DNA of 64,000 bases, from contig CAIYPF010000103.1 of NCBI GenBank assembly GCA_903928015.1, forward strand, positions 76,602-140,601. Direction: 5' to 3'. The stretch's first letter is position 1; every line of letters begins with the position of its first letter. The DNA comes from an uncultured Gammaproteobacteria bacterium. GTDB taxonomy: Bacteria; Pseudomonadota; Gammaproteobacteria; Pseudomonadales; UBA5518. Shown in pieces: positions 18,348 through 26,161 of this stretch. Under the pieces are notes generated by a model. That model saw only the letters and a program-made list of their open reading frames with translations, ran no database searches and was not told the origin of the DNA. The position numbers and the translations under genes are program-made.

Positions 18348-18377
18348 TTGACCGGGTTAACAGGCCGCCAGTACTAT
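18348..18377 (+). promoter_or_regulatory. Sigma70 promoter for the tRNA-Pro/tRNA-His block
   Basis: TTGACC (18348-18353), an 18-base spacer, and TACTAT (18372-18377) lie 36 bases before tRNA-Pro. A GC-rich discriminator (CGCGTCCCCG) follows directly, as in stringently controlled stable-RNA promoters. Confidence 0.65.
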
Positions 18378-18412
18378 CGCGTCCCCGTAAGGGAGGGCGG
18401 AGCTCAGGCTTT

Positions 18413-18489
18413 CGGGGTATAGCGCAGTCTGGTAGCGCGCCTGCTTTGGGAGCAGGATGTCGGGGGTTCGAATCCCTCTACCCCGACCA
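18413..18489 (+). tRNA. tRNA-Pro (UGG)
   Basis: A 77-nt cloverleaf with acceptor stem CGGGGTA paired to TACCCCG, T-loop GGTTCGAATCC, encoded 3' CCA, and anticodon loop TTTGGGA giving anticodon TGG. It is followed 25 bases later by tRNA-His, and both probably come from one transcript. Confidence 0.96.
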
Positions 18490-18514
18490 CTCTTCCGTAT
18501 CCAGAAGTTCAATG

Positions 18515-18590
18515 GTGGCTGTAGCTCAGTTGGTAGAGCACGGGATTGTGATTCCCGGTGTCGCGGGTTCGATCCCCGTCAGTCACCCCA
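18515..18590 (+). tRNA. tRNA-His (GUG)
   Basis: A 76-nt cloverleaf with acceptor GTGGCTG paired to CAGTCAC, anticodon loop TTGTGAT giving GTG, and encoded CCA. The discriminator is C and a G lies just 5' (18514), giving the G-1:C73 pair that histidyl-tRNA synthetase requires. Confidence 0.96.
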
Positions 18591-18651
18591 AATTTCCCCT
18601 CGCACGGTATTCTCGCGGCTCCGGCCCACAAGCGCCCATCCGGAGTCTCCG

Positions 18652-19455
18652 ATGTCCTTCGTCAAGATCGAAACACCTCGTCCCGGCATTGCGCTGGTAA
18701 CCCTCGATCGCCCTGAGCGCATGAACGCCATGGCCTTCGACGTCATGGTTCCTCTGCGCGAAGCACTCGAACAACTCAGCTTCGACAACACCGTGCGCGT
18801 GGTGGTACTGACCGGCGCCGGGGATGGATTCTGCTCGGGCGCTGATCTGGTGGATCCCGGGTACTTGCCGATTTTCGACGGGCTCACGGTGCCGGGCATC
18901 TCGCGTCGCGCGATGAAGGTCCTGGATGACGTGATCCGCTCGCTGCGTGATATGCATCAGCCGGTGATCGCCGCCATCAACGGGCCGGCGATTGGCGGCG
19001 GCTTTTGTCTGGCTATGGCAACGGATATCCGCATCGCCGCCGACGGCGCCTACTTCCGCGCAGCAGGCATAAACAACGGCCTGACTGCTGCGGAGCTGGG
19101 CCTGAGCTTCACGCTCCCCCGCGCCATCGGCAGCACAAGGGCCTTCGAGATCATGCTGAGCGGCCGCGATGTGGACGCGGCAGAGGCCGCCTCGATCGGG
19201 ATCGTGTCGAGGAGCGTTCCGCGCCCTGAACTGCTCGAACATTGCTACACCCTTGCCGAACGCATCATCGGCTACAGCCAACTGGGCGTTGAACTCACCA
19301 AGCAGATGCTGTGGGCGGGGCTTGAGGCCGGCAGCATGCATTCCCACATGAACCACGAGGGCCACGCGCAGCTCTTCGTACGGATGACGACCCGCAATTT
19401 CGAGGAAGCCATCAAGGCGAGGCGTGACAAACGCAAGCCGGAGTTCAAGGATTGA
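18652..19455 (+). CDS. Enoyl-CoA hydratase/isomerase (crotonase) family protein
   Basis: A protein of 267 residues. Crotonase-fold motifs are TLDRPERMNAMAF, VVVLTGAGDGFCSGADL (oxyanion hole) and AAINGPAIGGGFCLAMATDIRIA. The segment GLTAAELGLSFTLPRAIG replaces the usual PE..LG/GGTQRL of housekeeping hydratases, as in several divergent EchA paralogues, so the catalytic glutamates and the exact reaction are uncertain. A role in fatty-acid or steroid side-chain oxidation is possible. GGAG precedes the ATG at 18652. It lies between tRNA genes and may be partly read through from them. Confidence 0.87.
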   Translation: MSFVKIETPRPGIALVTLDRPERMNAMAFDVMVPLREALEQLSFDNTVRVVVLTGAGDGFCSGADLVDPGYLPIFDGLTVPGISRRAMKVLDDVIRSLRDMHQPVIAAINGPAIGGGFCLAMATDIRIAADGAYFRAAGINNGLTAAELGLSFTLPRAIGSTRAFEIMLSGRDVDAAEAASIGIVSRSVPRPELLEHCYTLAERIIGYSQLGVELTKQMLWAGLEAGSMHSHMNHEGHAQLFVRMTTRNFEEAIKARRDKRKPEFKD

Positions 19456-19492
19456 TGCCGCATCGAACTGGCTGCACGCCGTTGGCCACCGC

Positions 19493-19498
19493 TACAAT
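19493..19498 (+). promoter_or_regulatory. Possible -10 box for tRNA-Arg
   Basis: TACAAT lies 9 bases before tRNA-Arg, a spacing that would start transcription next to the tRNA 5' end. I see no good -35 box 16-18 bases upstream, so this is weak. Confidence 0.35.
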
Positions 19499-19507
19499 CC
19501 TCGCCAC

Positions 19508-19584
19508 GCGCCCGTAGCTCAGTTGGATAGAGCACCCGCCTTCTAAGCGGGTGGTCAGAGGTTCGAATCCTCTCGGGCGCGCCA
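19508..19584 (+). tRNA. tRNA-Arg (UCU)
   Basis: A 77-nt cloverleaf with acceptor GCGCCCG paired to CGGGCGC, anticodon loop CTTCTAA giving anticodon TCT (reads AGA), T-arm AGGTTCGAATCCT, and encoded CCA. It is a normal 3'-end tRNA of the type used as integration sites, but no integrase or direct repeat of its 3' end is visible here. Confidence 0.96.
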
Positions 19585-19705
19585 TACCACTGAAGTTTTC
19601 CTATCCGCAGTGTGTCCTGCGTCTCAGACCCACGACTTTTCATGGCTAGCGTACCGCCGACGTAGTAGTGTCGGGTCGAACCCATGACATTGCCCTCGGA
19701 GTCCC

Positions 19706-21013
19706 ATGTCCAGATTGAGCCCCAAGCCCCTCGCTCTTGCCATCGCGCTGGTTGTCGCCCCCGCTATTGCGCCGCTCACGGGCCATGCGCTGCCGTTGGC
19801 GGGGCTCGTCGCCTTCGCCGCGGATCTCGACGATGACAACGACGGCATCGCCGATGCGGCCGACAGGGACGATGACAACGACGGCGTCCTCGATCGCGTG
19901 GACACGGACGACGACAACGACGGCACTCTCGACGCCCGGGACCGCGACGACGACAACGACGGCATCGTGGATCGCCTCGACCGCCAGGACAACGACGGCG
20001 ACAACGACGGCATCACCGACGCGCAAGACGACGATGACGACAATGACGGCAGTCTGGACAGCGTCGACACCGATGACGACAACGACGGCATCGCGGACGA
20101 CCAGGACAGCGACGACAACGATGACGACAACGACGGCATCGCCGACAGCGAGGACAGCGACAGCGACAACGATGGCATTCCCGACGCACAGGACGGGGAT
20201 GACAACGGCAACGACCTCTCTGATGTGAGCGATGCCTCCGACGCGCTGGATGACGACGGCGACGGTATTCGCGACGCACTCGACCGCGACGACGACAACG
20301 ACGGAGTTCCCGACCGCCTCGATCAGGACGACGACAACGACGGAATCCGTGACCGAGCGGACCGCGACGACGACAACGACTCCATTCCCGACGAAAGCGA
20401 TTCCGACGACGACAACGACGGCCTGGGTGACGCCTGCGATACGCCCAAGGCCGACGACGACCAGGACGGCATCCCCGACTGCAGCGATGCAGACGACGAC
20501 GGCGACGGCCTGGACGACGTGGTCGACACGGATGACGACAACGACCAGATTCCGGACATTCGCGACCGCAGCGACTTTGACGACGACCGGGACGGCCGCA
20601 GTGACAGCCTTGATTCGGACGACGACAACGATGGCATCGCCGACAGCGCCGATTCCGACGACGACAACGATGGCATAGACGACAGCATCGACACGGATGA
20701 CGACAACGACGGCATTGTCGACGTGAACGACACCGACGACGACAACGATCAGCTCGGCGATGACTCCGAGGACAACTCCTGCAACGACAAGGACGAAGAC
20801 GGGGTGGACGACTCCGTGGACGCGGACCGGGACAACGACGCGGTGTCGGACAAGGATGACAACGACAGCGACAACGATGGTTCGGATGACGCCGCTGACA
20901 CGGACGATGACAACGACGGCGTTTCGAACGACATCGACACCGACGATGATGACGATGGCACGGATGATTCAGTCGACGATGACAACTCCTGCGGCAGCAG
21001 CGGCCACGGCTGA
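19706..21013 (+). CDS. Secreted, extremely acidic protein of thrombospondin type 3-like calcium-binding repeats
   Basis: A protein of 435 residues. A signal peptide (about residues 1-28) is followed by some 390 residues made almost entirely of ~13-residue Asp-rich repeats of the form DDDNDGIxDxxD. By my count DDDNDG occurs exactly 14 times, with many near copies. This D-x-D-x-D-G pattern is the Ca2+-binding loop of thrombospondin type 3 (TT3/OmpA-linker-like) repeats. Four Cys are spread along the chain (CDTPK..DCSD, SCND, SCGS). There is no OmpA, LPXTG, PEP-CTERM or membrane anchor after the repeats; the chain just ends GSSGHG. I infer a calcium-binding extracellular or periplasmic protein. 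GGAG precedes the ATG. Confidence 0.8.
   Translation: MSRLSPKPLALAIALVVAPAIAPLTGHALPLAGLVAFAADLDDDNDGIADAADRDDDNDGVLDRVDTDDDNDGTLDARDRDDDNDGIVDRLDRQDNDGDNDGITDAQDDDDDNDGSLDSVDTDDDNDGIADDQDSDDNDDDNDGIADSEDSDSDNDGIPDAQDGDDNGNDLSDVSDASDALDDDGDGIRDALDRDDDNDGVPDRLDQDDDNDGIRDRADRDDDNDSIPDESDSDDDNDGLGDACDTPKADDDQDGIPDCSDADDDGDGLDDVVDTDDDNDQIPDIRDRSDFDDDRDGRSDSLDSDDDNDGIADSADSDDDNDGIDDSIDTDDDNDGIVDVNDTDDDNDQLGDDSEDNSCNDKDEDGVDDSVDADRDNDAVSDKDDNDSDNDGSDDAADTDDDNDGVSNDIDTDDDDDGTDDSVDDDNSCGSSGHG
19823..20982 (+). repeat. Tandem coding repeats for DDDNDG units
   Basis: Imperfect repeats of about 39 bases, rich in GACGACGACAACGACGGC-like units, encode the calcium-binding motifs. The codons vary (GAC/GAT), so selection appears to act on the protein; recombination within the array could change its length. 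Confidence 0.75.
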
Positions 21014-21026
21014 GGTCAGGGCGGTG

Positions 21027-21048
21027 GCGGCGCTCTCAGGGGCGCCGC
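21027..21048. terminator. Hairpin between convergent acidic-repeat and VanX-like genes
   Basis: GCGGCGC (21027-21033) pairs perfectly with GCGCCGC (21042-21048) across an 8-base loop. It lies 14 bases after the stop of the repeat protein gene. No T-run follows. Confidence 0.4.
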
Positions 21049-21065
21049 TGCTGCTTCGCCGTGCT

Positions 21066-21770
21066 TCACCGCACCGGCACATCGAAATACCTGTCGGGCC
21101 ACGGCTCGTCGTGCAGGGTGAAATGCCACCATTCCCCTGCGTAATTGCGGAAACCGTGCGCTGCCATCAGTGAGCGCAGCATCAGGCGGTTCCGTCTGGC
21201 CTGATCCGTCAACCCGGGATATTCCGTGGCGGAGCGCGGGTCCATGAAATCCCAGCCCGTGCCCATGTCGAGTTCCGCGCCGGTTGTGTCGACGAGGCCG
21301 AGATCCACCGTGCTTGCGCGCGAATGCCCCGAGCGGCGATCGATATAGCCCTTCTCGAACATCAGCGCCTTGTCCTCGGCCGGGTAGTAGCGTGAGCGCG
21401 TCTTCTGGTCAGACGGGTCCCGGGACCACCGCACGAAGTGGTCCACGGCCCGTTGGGGCCGATAGCAGTCGAACATGATCAGCGAGAGGCCGAAGCTCCT
21501 GAGTTCGGCCTGCACGCCGGCCAATGCGTCTGCTGCGGGCGGGCTCAACAGGCAGCGCGGCGTTTCATAGCCGTCGACCACAGCTCCTACGAAGTTGTCG
21601 GTGCTTGCGTAACGCATGGCAATCCGGGCATCGGACACGTACTCGAGAATATCGACCAGCCCGGGGTCTTGGTGTTCTGTTTCTTCTGATGCACGGGCTT
21701 CACCCGCAAGCGTCAGGGCCAGAACAAGGAGGCTCGTGCAGAGGCGTGCTCGGCGCGCTGTTCGCAGCAT
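21066..21770 (-). CDS. D-alanyl-D-alanine dipeptidase, VanX/DdpX type (peptidase M15D)
   Basis: A protein of 234 residues with a signal peptide (about 1-28), so it is probably periplasmic. The zinc ligands and catalytic residues of VanX are present: SGHSRASTVDLGL (His and Asp) and EWWHF (Glu base and His), with the transition-state Arg in DCYRPQRAV. VanX enzymes cleave D-Ala-D-Ala. With no vanH, vanA or vanRS genes nearby, a role in peptidoglycan turnover is far likelier than glycopeptide resistance. It is transcribed divergently from an LD-carboxypeptidase, which supports cell-wall peptide recycling. Confidence 0.9.
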   Translation of the reverse strand: MLRTARRARLCTSLLVLALTLAGEARASEETEHQDPGLVDILEYVSDARIAMRYASTDNFVGAVVDGYETPRCLLSPPAADALAGVQAELRSFGLSLIMFDCYRPQRAVDHFVRWSRDPSDQKTRSRYYPAEDKALMFEKGYIDRRSGHSRASTVDLGLVDTTGAELDMGTGWDFMDPRSATEYPGLTDQARRNRLMLRSLMAAHGFRNYAGEWWHFTLHDEPWPDRYFDVPVR

Positions 21771-21799
21771 GGTTTCGCTCCGGTGATGCTCCGCTTCAT

Positions 21800-21827
21800 T
21801 TCACCCTTCCGGGCAGCCCTTTACAAT
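21800..21827 (+). promoter_or_regulatory. Candidate promoter of the LD-carboxypeptidase gene
   Basis: TTCACC (21800-21805), a 16-base spacer and TACAAT (21822-21827) lie 25 bases before the ATG, in the 82-base gap between the divergent VanX-like and LD-carboxypeptidase genes. Confidence 0.45.
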
Positions 21828-21852
21828 CGCGCATCACCAACGGGGTTATCAC

Positions 21853-22881
21853 ATGTTGCGACGGGACATTGTTCTGATGGGCGCTGCAGGTCTCGCCATG
21901 GCTGCAGTGCCACCGGCTCGTGCTGCACTCGAGCGTTCTCCGCGCTACCGCCGCCTCCGCAAGGGCGACGTGGTCTGCGTGGTGGCCCCCGCCAGCGTCA
22001 CCTTCGAGAAGATCGAGATCGAGTACGCAGCTGACGTGTTGCGTGCGCTGGGCCTGGAGCCTCGATTCGGCGCGAATGTGTCCACGCGCTTTGGCTATCT
22101 GGCGGGAGAGGACGCAGCCCGTGCCTCGGACATCAACGCGGCCTTCGCTGACCCTTCGGTTGCCGCGGTTTTCGCCCTGCGCGGCGGATGGGGCTCCGGG
22201 CGATTGCTCCCTCTGTTGGACTACAGCGCCATCGCCCGCACGCCGAAGCTCGTGCTGGGCTACAGCGATATCACGGCGCTGCTGCTGGCGCTGAATGCCA
22301 GAGCCGGCCTCGTTGGCGTGCACGGCCCGAACCTGCTGTCGGACTGGAACCCCTTTGTGGTGGAGATCCTTCGCGCGCTTATCTTCGAGGGAAAGCGCAT
22401 CGAGTACCGTCCGCGACGTCCGGAGACAGATTCACTTGCCACGCTTGAGGGCAGGATCCAGACCCTCGTGCCCGGGGTTGCTGAGGGCGAACTGGTCGGC
22501 GGCAACCTCACGGTCTTCAGCTCTCTGGTAGGTACGCCTTATCTGCCCGATATGCGCGGCAAGCTGCTGTTCCTCGAGGACGTGCACGAAGCTGTCTATC
22601 GCACCGACCGCGCGATGACGCAGTTGCGGCTCGCCGGCATCCTCGATCAGGTGAGCGGCGTGGTGTTCGGCGAGTTCAAGGACATTCCGCCTGAGAACGG
22701 CTACGGCGAATTCACGCTGGGCGAGGTGCTGGAGCAGCACTGCCGTGCGGCGGGAAAGCCGGCTTTCCTCGGAGCTGCCTTCGGGCATGTTCCCGAGAAC
22801 AGCGCCATACCCGTGGGCGTGCGGGCGCGGATGGACGCGAGCACGGGTGTTGTCTCGCTGTTGGAGCCGGTGGTGTCTTGA
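21853..22881 (+). CDS. ldcA: Muramoyltetrapeptide LD-carboxypeptidase (peptidase S66)
   Basis: A protein of 342 residues. The Ser-Glu-His triad of family S66 can be placed: Ser in GYSDITALL, Glu in LFLEDVHEAVYRTDR, and His in GHVPENSAIPVG. GGWGSGRLLPLLD matches the conserved N-terminal loop. The N-terminus MLRRDIVLMGAAGLAMAA looks like a twin-arginine (RRDIV) export signal ending near ARA, so this copy may act in the periplasm, unlike cytosolic E. coli LdcA. It removes the terminal D-Ala from tetrapeptides, complementing the adjacent D-Ala-D-Ala dipeptidase. Confidence 0.9.
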   Translation: MLRRDIVLMGAAGLAMAAVPPARAALERSPRYRRLRKGDVVCVVAPASVTFEKIEIEYAADVLRALGLEPRFGANVSTRFGYLAGEDAARASDINAAFADPSVAAVFALRGGWGSGRLLPLLDYSAIARTPKLVLGYSDITALLLALNARAGLVGVHGPNLLSDWNPFVVEILRALIFEGKRIEYRPRRPETDSLATLEGRIQTLVPGVAEGELVGGNLTVFSSLVGTPYLPDMRGKLLFLEDVHEAVYRTDRAMTQLRLAGILDQVSGVVFGEFKDIPPENGYGEFTLGEVLEQHCRAAGKPAFLGAAFGHVPENSAIPVGVRARMDASTGVVSLLEPVVS

Positions 22882-22928
22882 GGCGGCTGGCGCGGTCCTG
22901 CCTGTTGTGTCGCGAGCATGGCCCGCTC

Positions 22929-24212
22929 CTACGTGCGGGATGTGATGCGGCTCAGGAAAAACCGGTCGGCGCGATAGGGCTCGAGCGGGAAGGGTGAGGC
23001 GGAACCCTGTACCAGTGACAGCACCGCCGCGGCTGTGGCAGGGCCCTGGGTCAGCCCAAGATGACCGTGTCCAAAGGCGAAGATAACGCGGCCGTCGGCC
23101 ACGCTGTCGATCACGGGAATGCCATCGGGAAGAGAGGGGCGGAAGCCCAGCCAGCGGCTCTGGATGCGCGTATCGAGGCCGGGCAGAACTGTAGCAGTGA
23201 AGGGCAGAAGTTTTTCGATCCGGCGGTAATCGGGGCTGCGTTCCAGCCCGGCGAATTCCACGCAGGCGGTCACACGCAGGCCTTCTTCCATCGGGCAGAG
23301 CACGAAGCGCCTGCGCGAGAACATGATCGGCCTGCCAACGCTCCTCTCGGGCGTCGGCAGCATCACGTGATAGCCGCGCTCGGTATCGAGGGGCACGCGC
23401 AACCCCACCTGCGCGGCGAGAGTCCGTGACCACGCGCCGGCCGCCAACACCACCTTGCTCGCAAGGACTTCCCCAGACGAGGTCTGAACCACGCAGCCTT
23501 CGGCGCAAGGGCGGATGCTGCGCACCTCGTCGGCAGCGAAGCGCGCGCCGCGGGCAATCGCCGCTTCGGCAATGGCGCGCACCACGCGGCCCGGGTTGTC
23601 GACGAACAGCGAGCCTGGCTGCAGCATGCCGTAGGCGAGTGAGGGGCCCAGTGCAGGCTCGAGTTCGTGCAGCGCGCCAGCGTCGAGCAGTTCGAAGGGA
23701 AAGCCGTTCTCCTGCATCAACCGGCGTTCCGAGCCCGCCGCGAGAAAATCCTGCTCGCGGTCATAGACCTTGAGCCAACCGACCTCCCGCAGATGGCCTG
23801 CAACCCCCGCGGCATCCGCTGCCTTGCGCCACGCGGCGATGGCGGTGTGATTGATTGCTGCGGTGGCCGCAGCCCCGGCAGACATCTGCCTGGCGCTGGA
23901 GTTGAGGAGGAATCGCGCGAACCACGGCAGGCTGCGCGGGAGGTAGCGCCAGTCGAGGAGCAGTGGCCCTTGCGGGTCGGCAAGCATCTTCATGGCCGAC
24001 CACAGGATCCCCGGTGTTGCGAAGGGCTGGATCGCGCCGATGTGTATCCCGCCCGCGTTGCCGAAGGATGTACCTCCGCATAAACCCCGCGGGTCGAGCA
24101 TCAGAACCCTGTGACCCGCACTGGCAAGCGCGAGCGCTGAACTCGCTCCCACAGCGCCTGCACCGATCACGACGATCGGGGCGATGCCATCCTGCGGGTA
24201 GCTGCTGTTCAC
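22929..24212 (-). CDS. D-amino acid dehydrogenase-like FAD oxidoreductase (DadA family)
   Basis: A protein of 427 residues of the DAO fold. The Rossmann motif IVVIGAGAVGASSALALASAG and the GGTSFGNAGGI segment are characteristic of DadA. The C-terminus has WLGFRPSLPDGIPVIDSV and FGHGHLGLTQGPATA, the FAD-binding end of the family. DadA oxidises D-amino acids, chiefly D-Ala, to keto acids and feeds electrons to quinone. The start is GTG at 24212, which overlaps the stop of the antiporter gene (GTGA); the open frame upstream of it lies inside that gene. D-Ala release by the nearby peptidoglycan peptidases would give it substrate. Confidence 0.88.
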   Translation of the reverse strand: MNSSYPQDGIAPIVVIGAGAVGASSALALASAGHRVLMLDPRGLCGGTSFGNAGGIHIGAIQPFATPGILWSAMKMLADPQGPLLLDWRYLPRSLPWFARFLLNSSARQMSAGAAATAAINHTAIAAWRKAADAAGVAGHLREVGWLKVYDREQDFLAAGSERRLMQENGFPFELLDAGALHELEPALGPSLAYGMLQPGSLFVDNPGRVVRAIAEAAIARGARFAADEVRSIRPCAEGCVVQTSSGEVLASKVVLAAGAWSRTLAAQVGLRVPLDTERGYHVMLPTPERSVGRPIMFSRRRFVLCPMEEGLRVTACVEFAGLERSPDYRRIEKLLPFTATVLPGLDTRIQSRWLGFRPSLPDGIPVIDSVADGRVIFAFGHGHLGLTQGPATAAAVLSLVQGSASPFPLEPYRADRFFLSRITSRT

Positions 24213-25573
24213 AGGAGATCCGGAAGAAACACGACGGCGGTTCCGGCCACATAACCCGCCAGGGCGAGGAGGCCGATCCGTCGCATGTACCAGAAGAAGT
24301 TGATGCGCTCCATGCCCATCGCTGCCACGCCAGCGGCCGAGCCGATGATGAGGCAGCTTCCACCCGTGCCGGCCGCGAAGGCCAGATAGGTCCACACCAG
24401 GTCGTCGGTCGGGTGGGTGCCAAGGTCGTACATGCCCATCACCGCGGCGACGAGCGGAACGTTGTCGACAATCGCTGACAGGAGCCCGATCAGAAACACG
24501 ATCACGTGGATCTGGCTGAACACGGCACCCAGCCAGTCTGCGGCAAGGCGCAGCAGGCCGGAGGCCTCGAGTGCGCTCACGGCCATGAGTATCCCGAGGA
24601 AAAACAGGACGCTCGGGGTATCGATGCGGCGCAGAACCTTGAGTACGTGCATGCCGGATTCGATGGCAGCGTCGCGATCGTCGTGGAGGATCTCTGAAAT
24701 GACCCACACGACGCCAAGGCTGAAAAGCATGCCCATGAACGGCGGAAGATGCGTCACCGTCTTGAATACGGGAACGAAGAGAAGGCCAAGCATCCCGGCC
24801 CAGAACATGATGTTCCGATGGCGGGCGCTGGTCTGGAAGGCGCGCGCCTCGCCATCGTCCGGATCGGGTGAGGCAACAATCCGGCCCCGCGTCTGCGCAG
24901 AGAGAATCGCAAGCGGCACCACAATGCAGACAAGGCTGGGCAGGAACATCGAACGGATGATTCCCGATGAACTTATCTGCCCGCCGATCCACAACATCGT
25001 GGTGGTCACGTCGCCGATCGGTGACCAGGCGCCCCCGGCATTCGCCGCGATCACGATGATGCCGGCGATCAGGATCCGGTCGTCGTGTTCACGCACGAGT
25101 TTGCGCGCCAGCGAGATCATCACGATGGTGGTGGTGAGGTTGTCCAGTGCGGCCGACAGAAAGAAGGTCACCATCCCGATGATCCAGAGAAGGCTTGGCA
25201 TTCCACGGGACTTGATGCGGTCCGTGATGATCGAGAAGCCGCCGTAGGTGTCGACCATTTCGACAATGGTCATGGCGCCCAGCAGGAAGAACAGGATGCT
25301 CGCGATCTCGCCGAATCTCTCCAGCAGCTGGTGTTCGCCCACCCAGATGCGCGCGAGCGTTTCGGAGGGTTCGCCCGGGTGTGCGGCGAGGAACTCCGGC
25401 GGCAGCAGATCCGCGTTCAGGAGTTGCGGAGCGCCGAGGGTGTAGATCGTCCAGCACAGCACCCCGGTCAGCAGGGCAGCGGCCACCTTGTCGATGCCGG
25501 TGTTGTGCTCGAGGATGATGAACACGTAGCCCACCACGAAAACCAGTGCGACAAGGCCGAGTGCCAATGGCAT
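24209..25573 (-). CDS. nhaD: NhaD-type sodium:proton antiporter
   Basis: A protein of 454 residues with about 12 hydrophobic segments. NhaD/ArsB-like (IT superfamily) features include ALDNLTTTIVMISLARKL, AANAGGAWSPIGDVTTTMLW, and near the C-terminus SAIVDNVPLVAAVMGMYDL followed by GTGGSCLIIGSAAGVAAMG. NhaD exchanges Na+ or Li+ for H+ and is common in marine and halophilic bacteria. GGAGAG lies before the ATG at 25573. It is the upstream gene of a two-gene operon with the D-amino acid dehydrogenase. Confidence 0.9.
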   Translation of the reverse strand: MPLALGLVALVFVVGYVFIILEHNTGIDKVAAALLTGVLCWTIYTLGAPQLLNADLLPPEFLAAHPGEPSETLARIWVGEHQLLERFGEIASILFFLLGAMTIVEMVDTYGGFSIITDRIKSRGMPSLLWIIGMVTFFLSAALDNLTTTIVMISLARKLVREHDDRILIAGIIVIAANAGGAWSPIGDVTTTMLWIGGQISSSGIIRSMFLPSLVCIVVPLAILSAQTRGRIVASPDPDDGEARAFQTSARHRNIMFWAGMLGLLFVPVFKTVTHLPPFMGMLFSLGVVWVISEILHDDRDAAIESGMHVLKVLRRIDTPSVLFFLGILMAVSALEASGLLRLAADWLGAVFSQIHVIVFLIGLLSAIVDNVPLVAAVMGMYDLGTHPTDDLVWTYLAFAAGTGGSCLIIGSAAGVAAMGMERINFFWYMRRIGLLALAGYVAGTAVVFLPDLL

Positions 25574-25693
25574 GCATGCTCTCCGGGGCGTCTGGGCGAC
25601 AGTGCCTGGCCTGCGTACTGGCGCAGGGAGGCGGGCAGGGCGAATATACGCGAGCCCACTGTTCTTGTGGCCACCCCGTACGGAGCACCCCTC

Positions 25694-26056
25694 ATGGCCG
25701 ATGTCCCCACTGCGCTTCCCGTGATGCCCGGTCTTGCCGGGGTTGAACTCACTCCGGTCGAGGCCTCTCGCCTGATCGAGGGCAATCCACGGCAGGCGGC
25801 CTTCAACCAGTTCAGCAATTCGCGTGGCAACTTCCACTGCGGTGTCTGGGTGTCGGAACCGGGAACCTGGCGGATCAGCTATACCGAGGACGAGCTCTGC
25901 GTCCTGCTGGAGGGCGAGGCGATCCTCACGGATGCTGCCGGCGTGTCGCGACGCTTCGGTTCCGGCGATGCCTTCGTTGTTCCGGCGGGCTTTGTGGGCA
26001 CCTGGCAGAGCATAGGCACAGTCCGCAAGTACTACGCCGTCTACGAAGAGCCCTGA
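25694..26056 (+). CDS. Cupin-domain protein (DUF861 / EutQ-like)
   Basis: A protein of 120 residues. The single cupin barrel shows GVWVSEPGTWRISYTEDELCVLLEGEA and then FGSGDAFVVPAGFVGTWQ, typical of DUF861 proteins. Metal-binding His residues of the first cupin motif are replaced (TEDELC), as in other DUF861 members, so catalysis is doubtful. The function is unknown. It is transcribed divergently from nhaD and precedes the molybdo-hydroxylase operon by 105 bases. Confidence 0.8.
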   Translation: MADVPTALPVMPGLAGVELTPVEASRLIEGNPRQAAFNQFSNSRGNFHCGVWVSEPGTWRISYTEDELCVLLEGEAILTDAAGVSRRFGSGDAFVVPAGFVGTWQSIGTVRKYYAVYEEP

Positions 26057-26161
26057 GCCGCCACGTCGCCCGAACAGATTCGGGCCCCCTCCGGTTTGCC
26101 CCTCCGTAGGGCGGGAGGCTATGCTTCGGCGATTATCCAGTTCTCGAACCGAGGGGCCCAT

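Noticed and set aside
19508-19584. Integration site at tRNA-Arg for a genomic island.
   Set aside because: No integrase, no direct repeat of the tRNA 3' end seen, and the downstream genes look like ordinary chromosome.
19823-20982. CRISPR-like direct repeat array.
   Set aside because: The repeats are contiguous in-frame codons for Asp-rich units with no unique spacers.
21066-21770. Vancomycin resistance cluster (vanX).
   Set aside because: No vanH, vanA, vanR or vanS genes; an exported cell-wall recycling enzyme is more likely.
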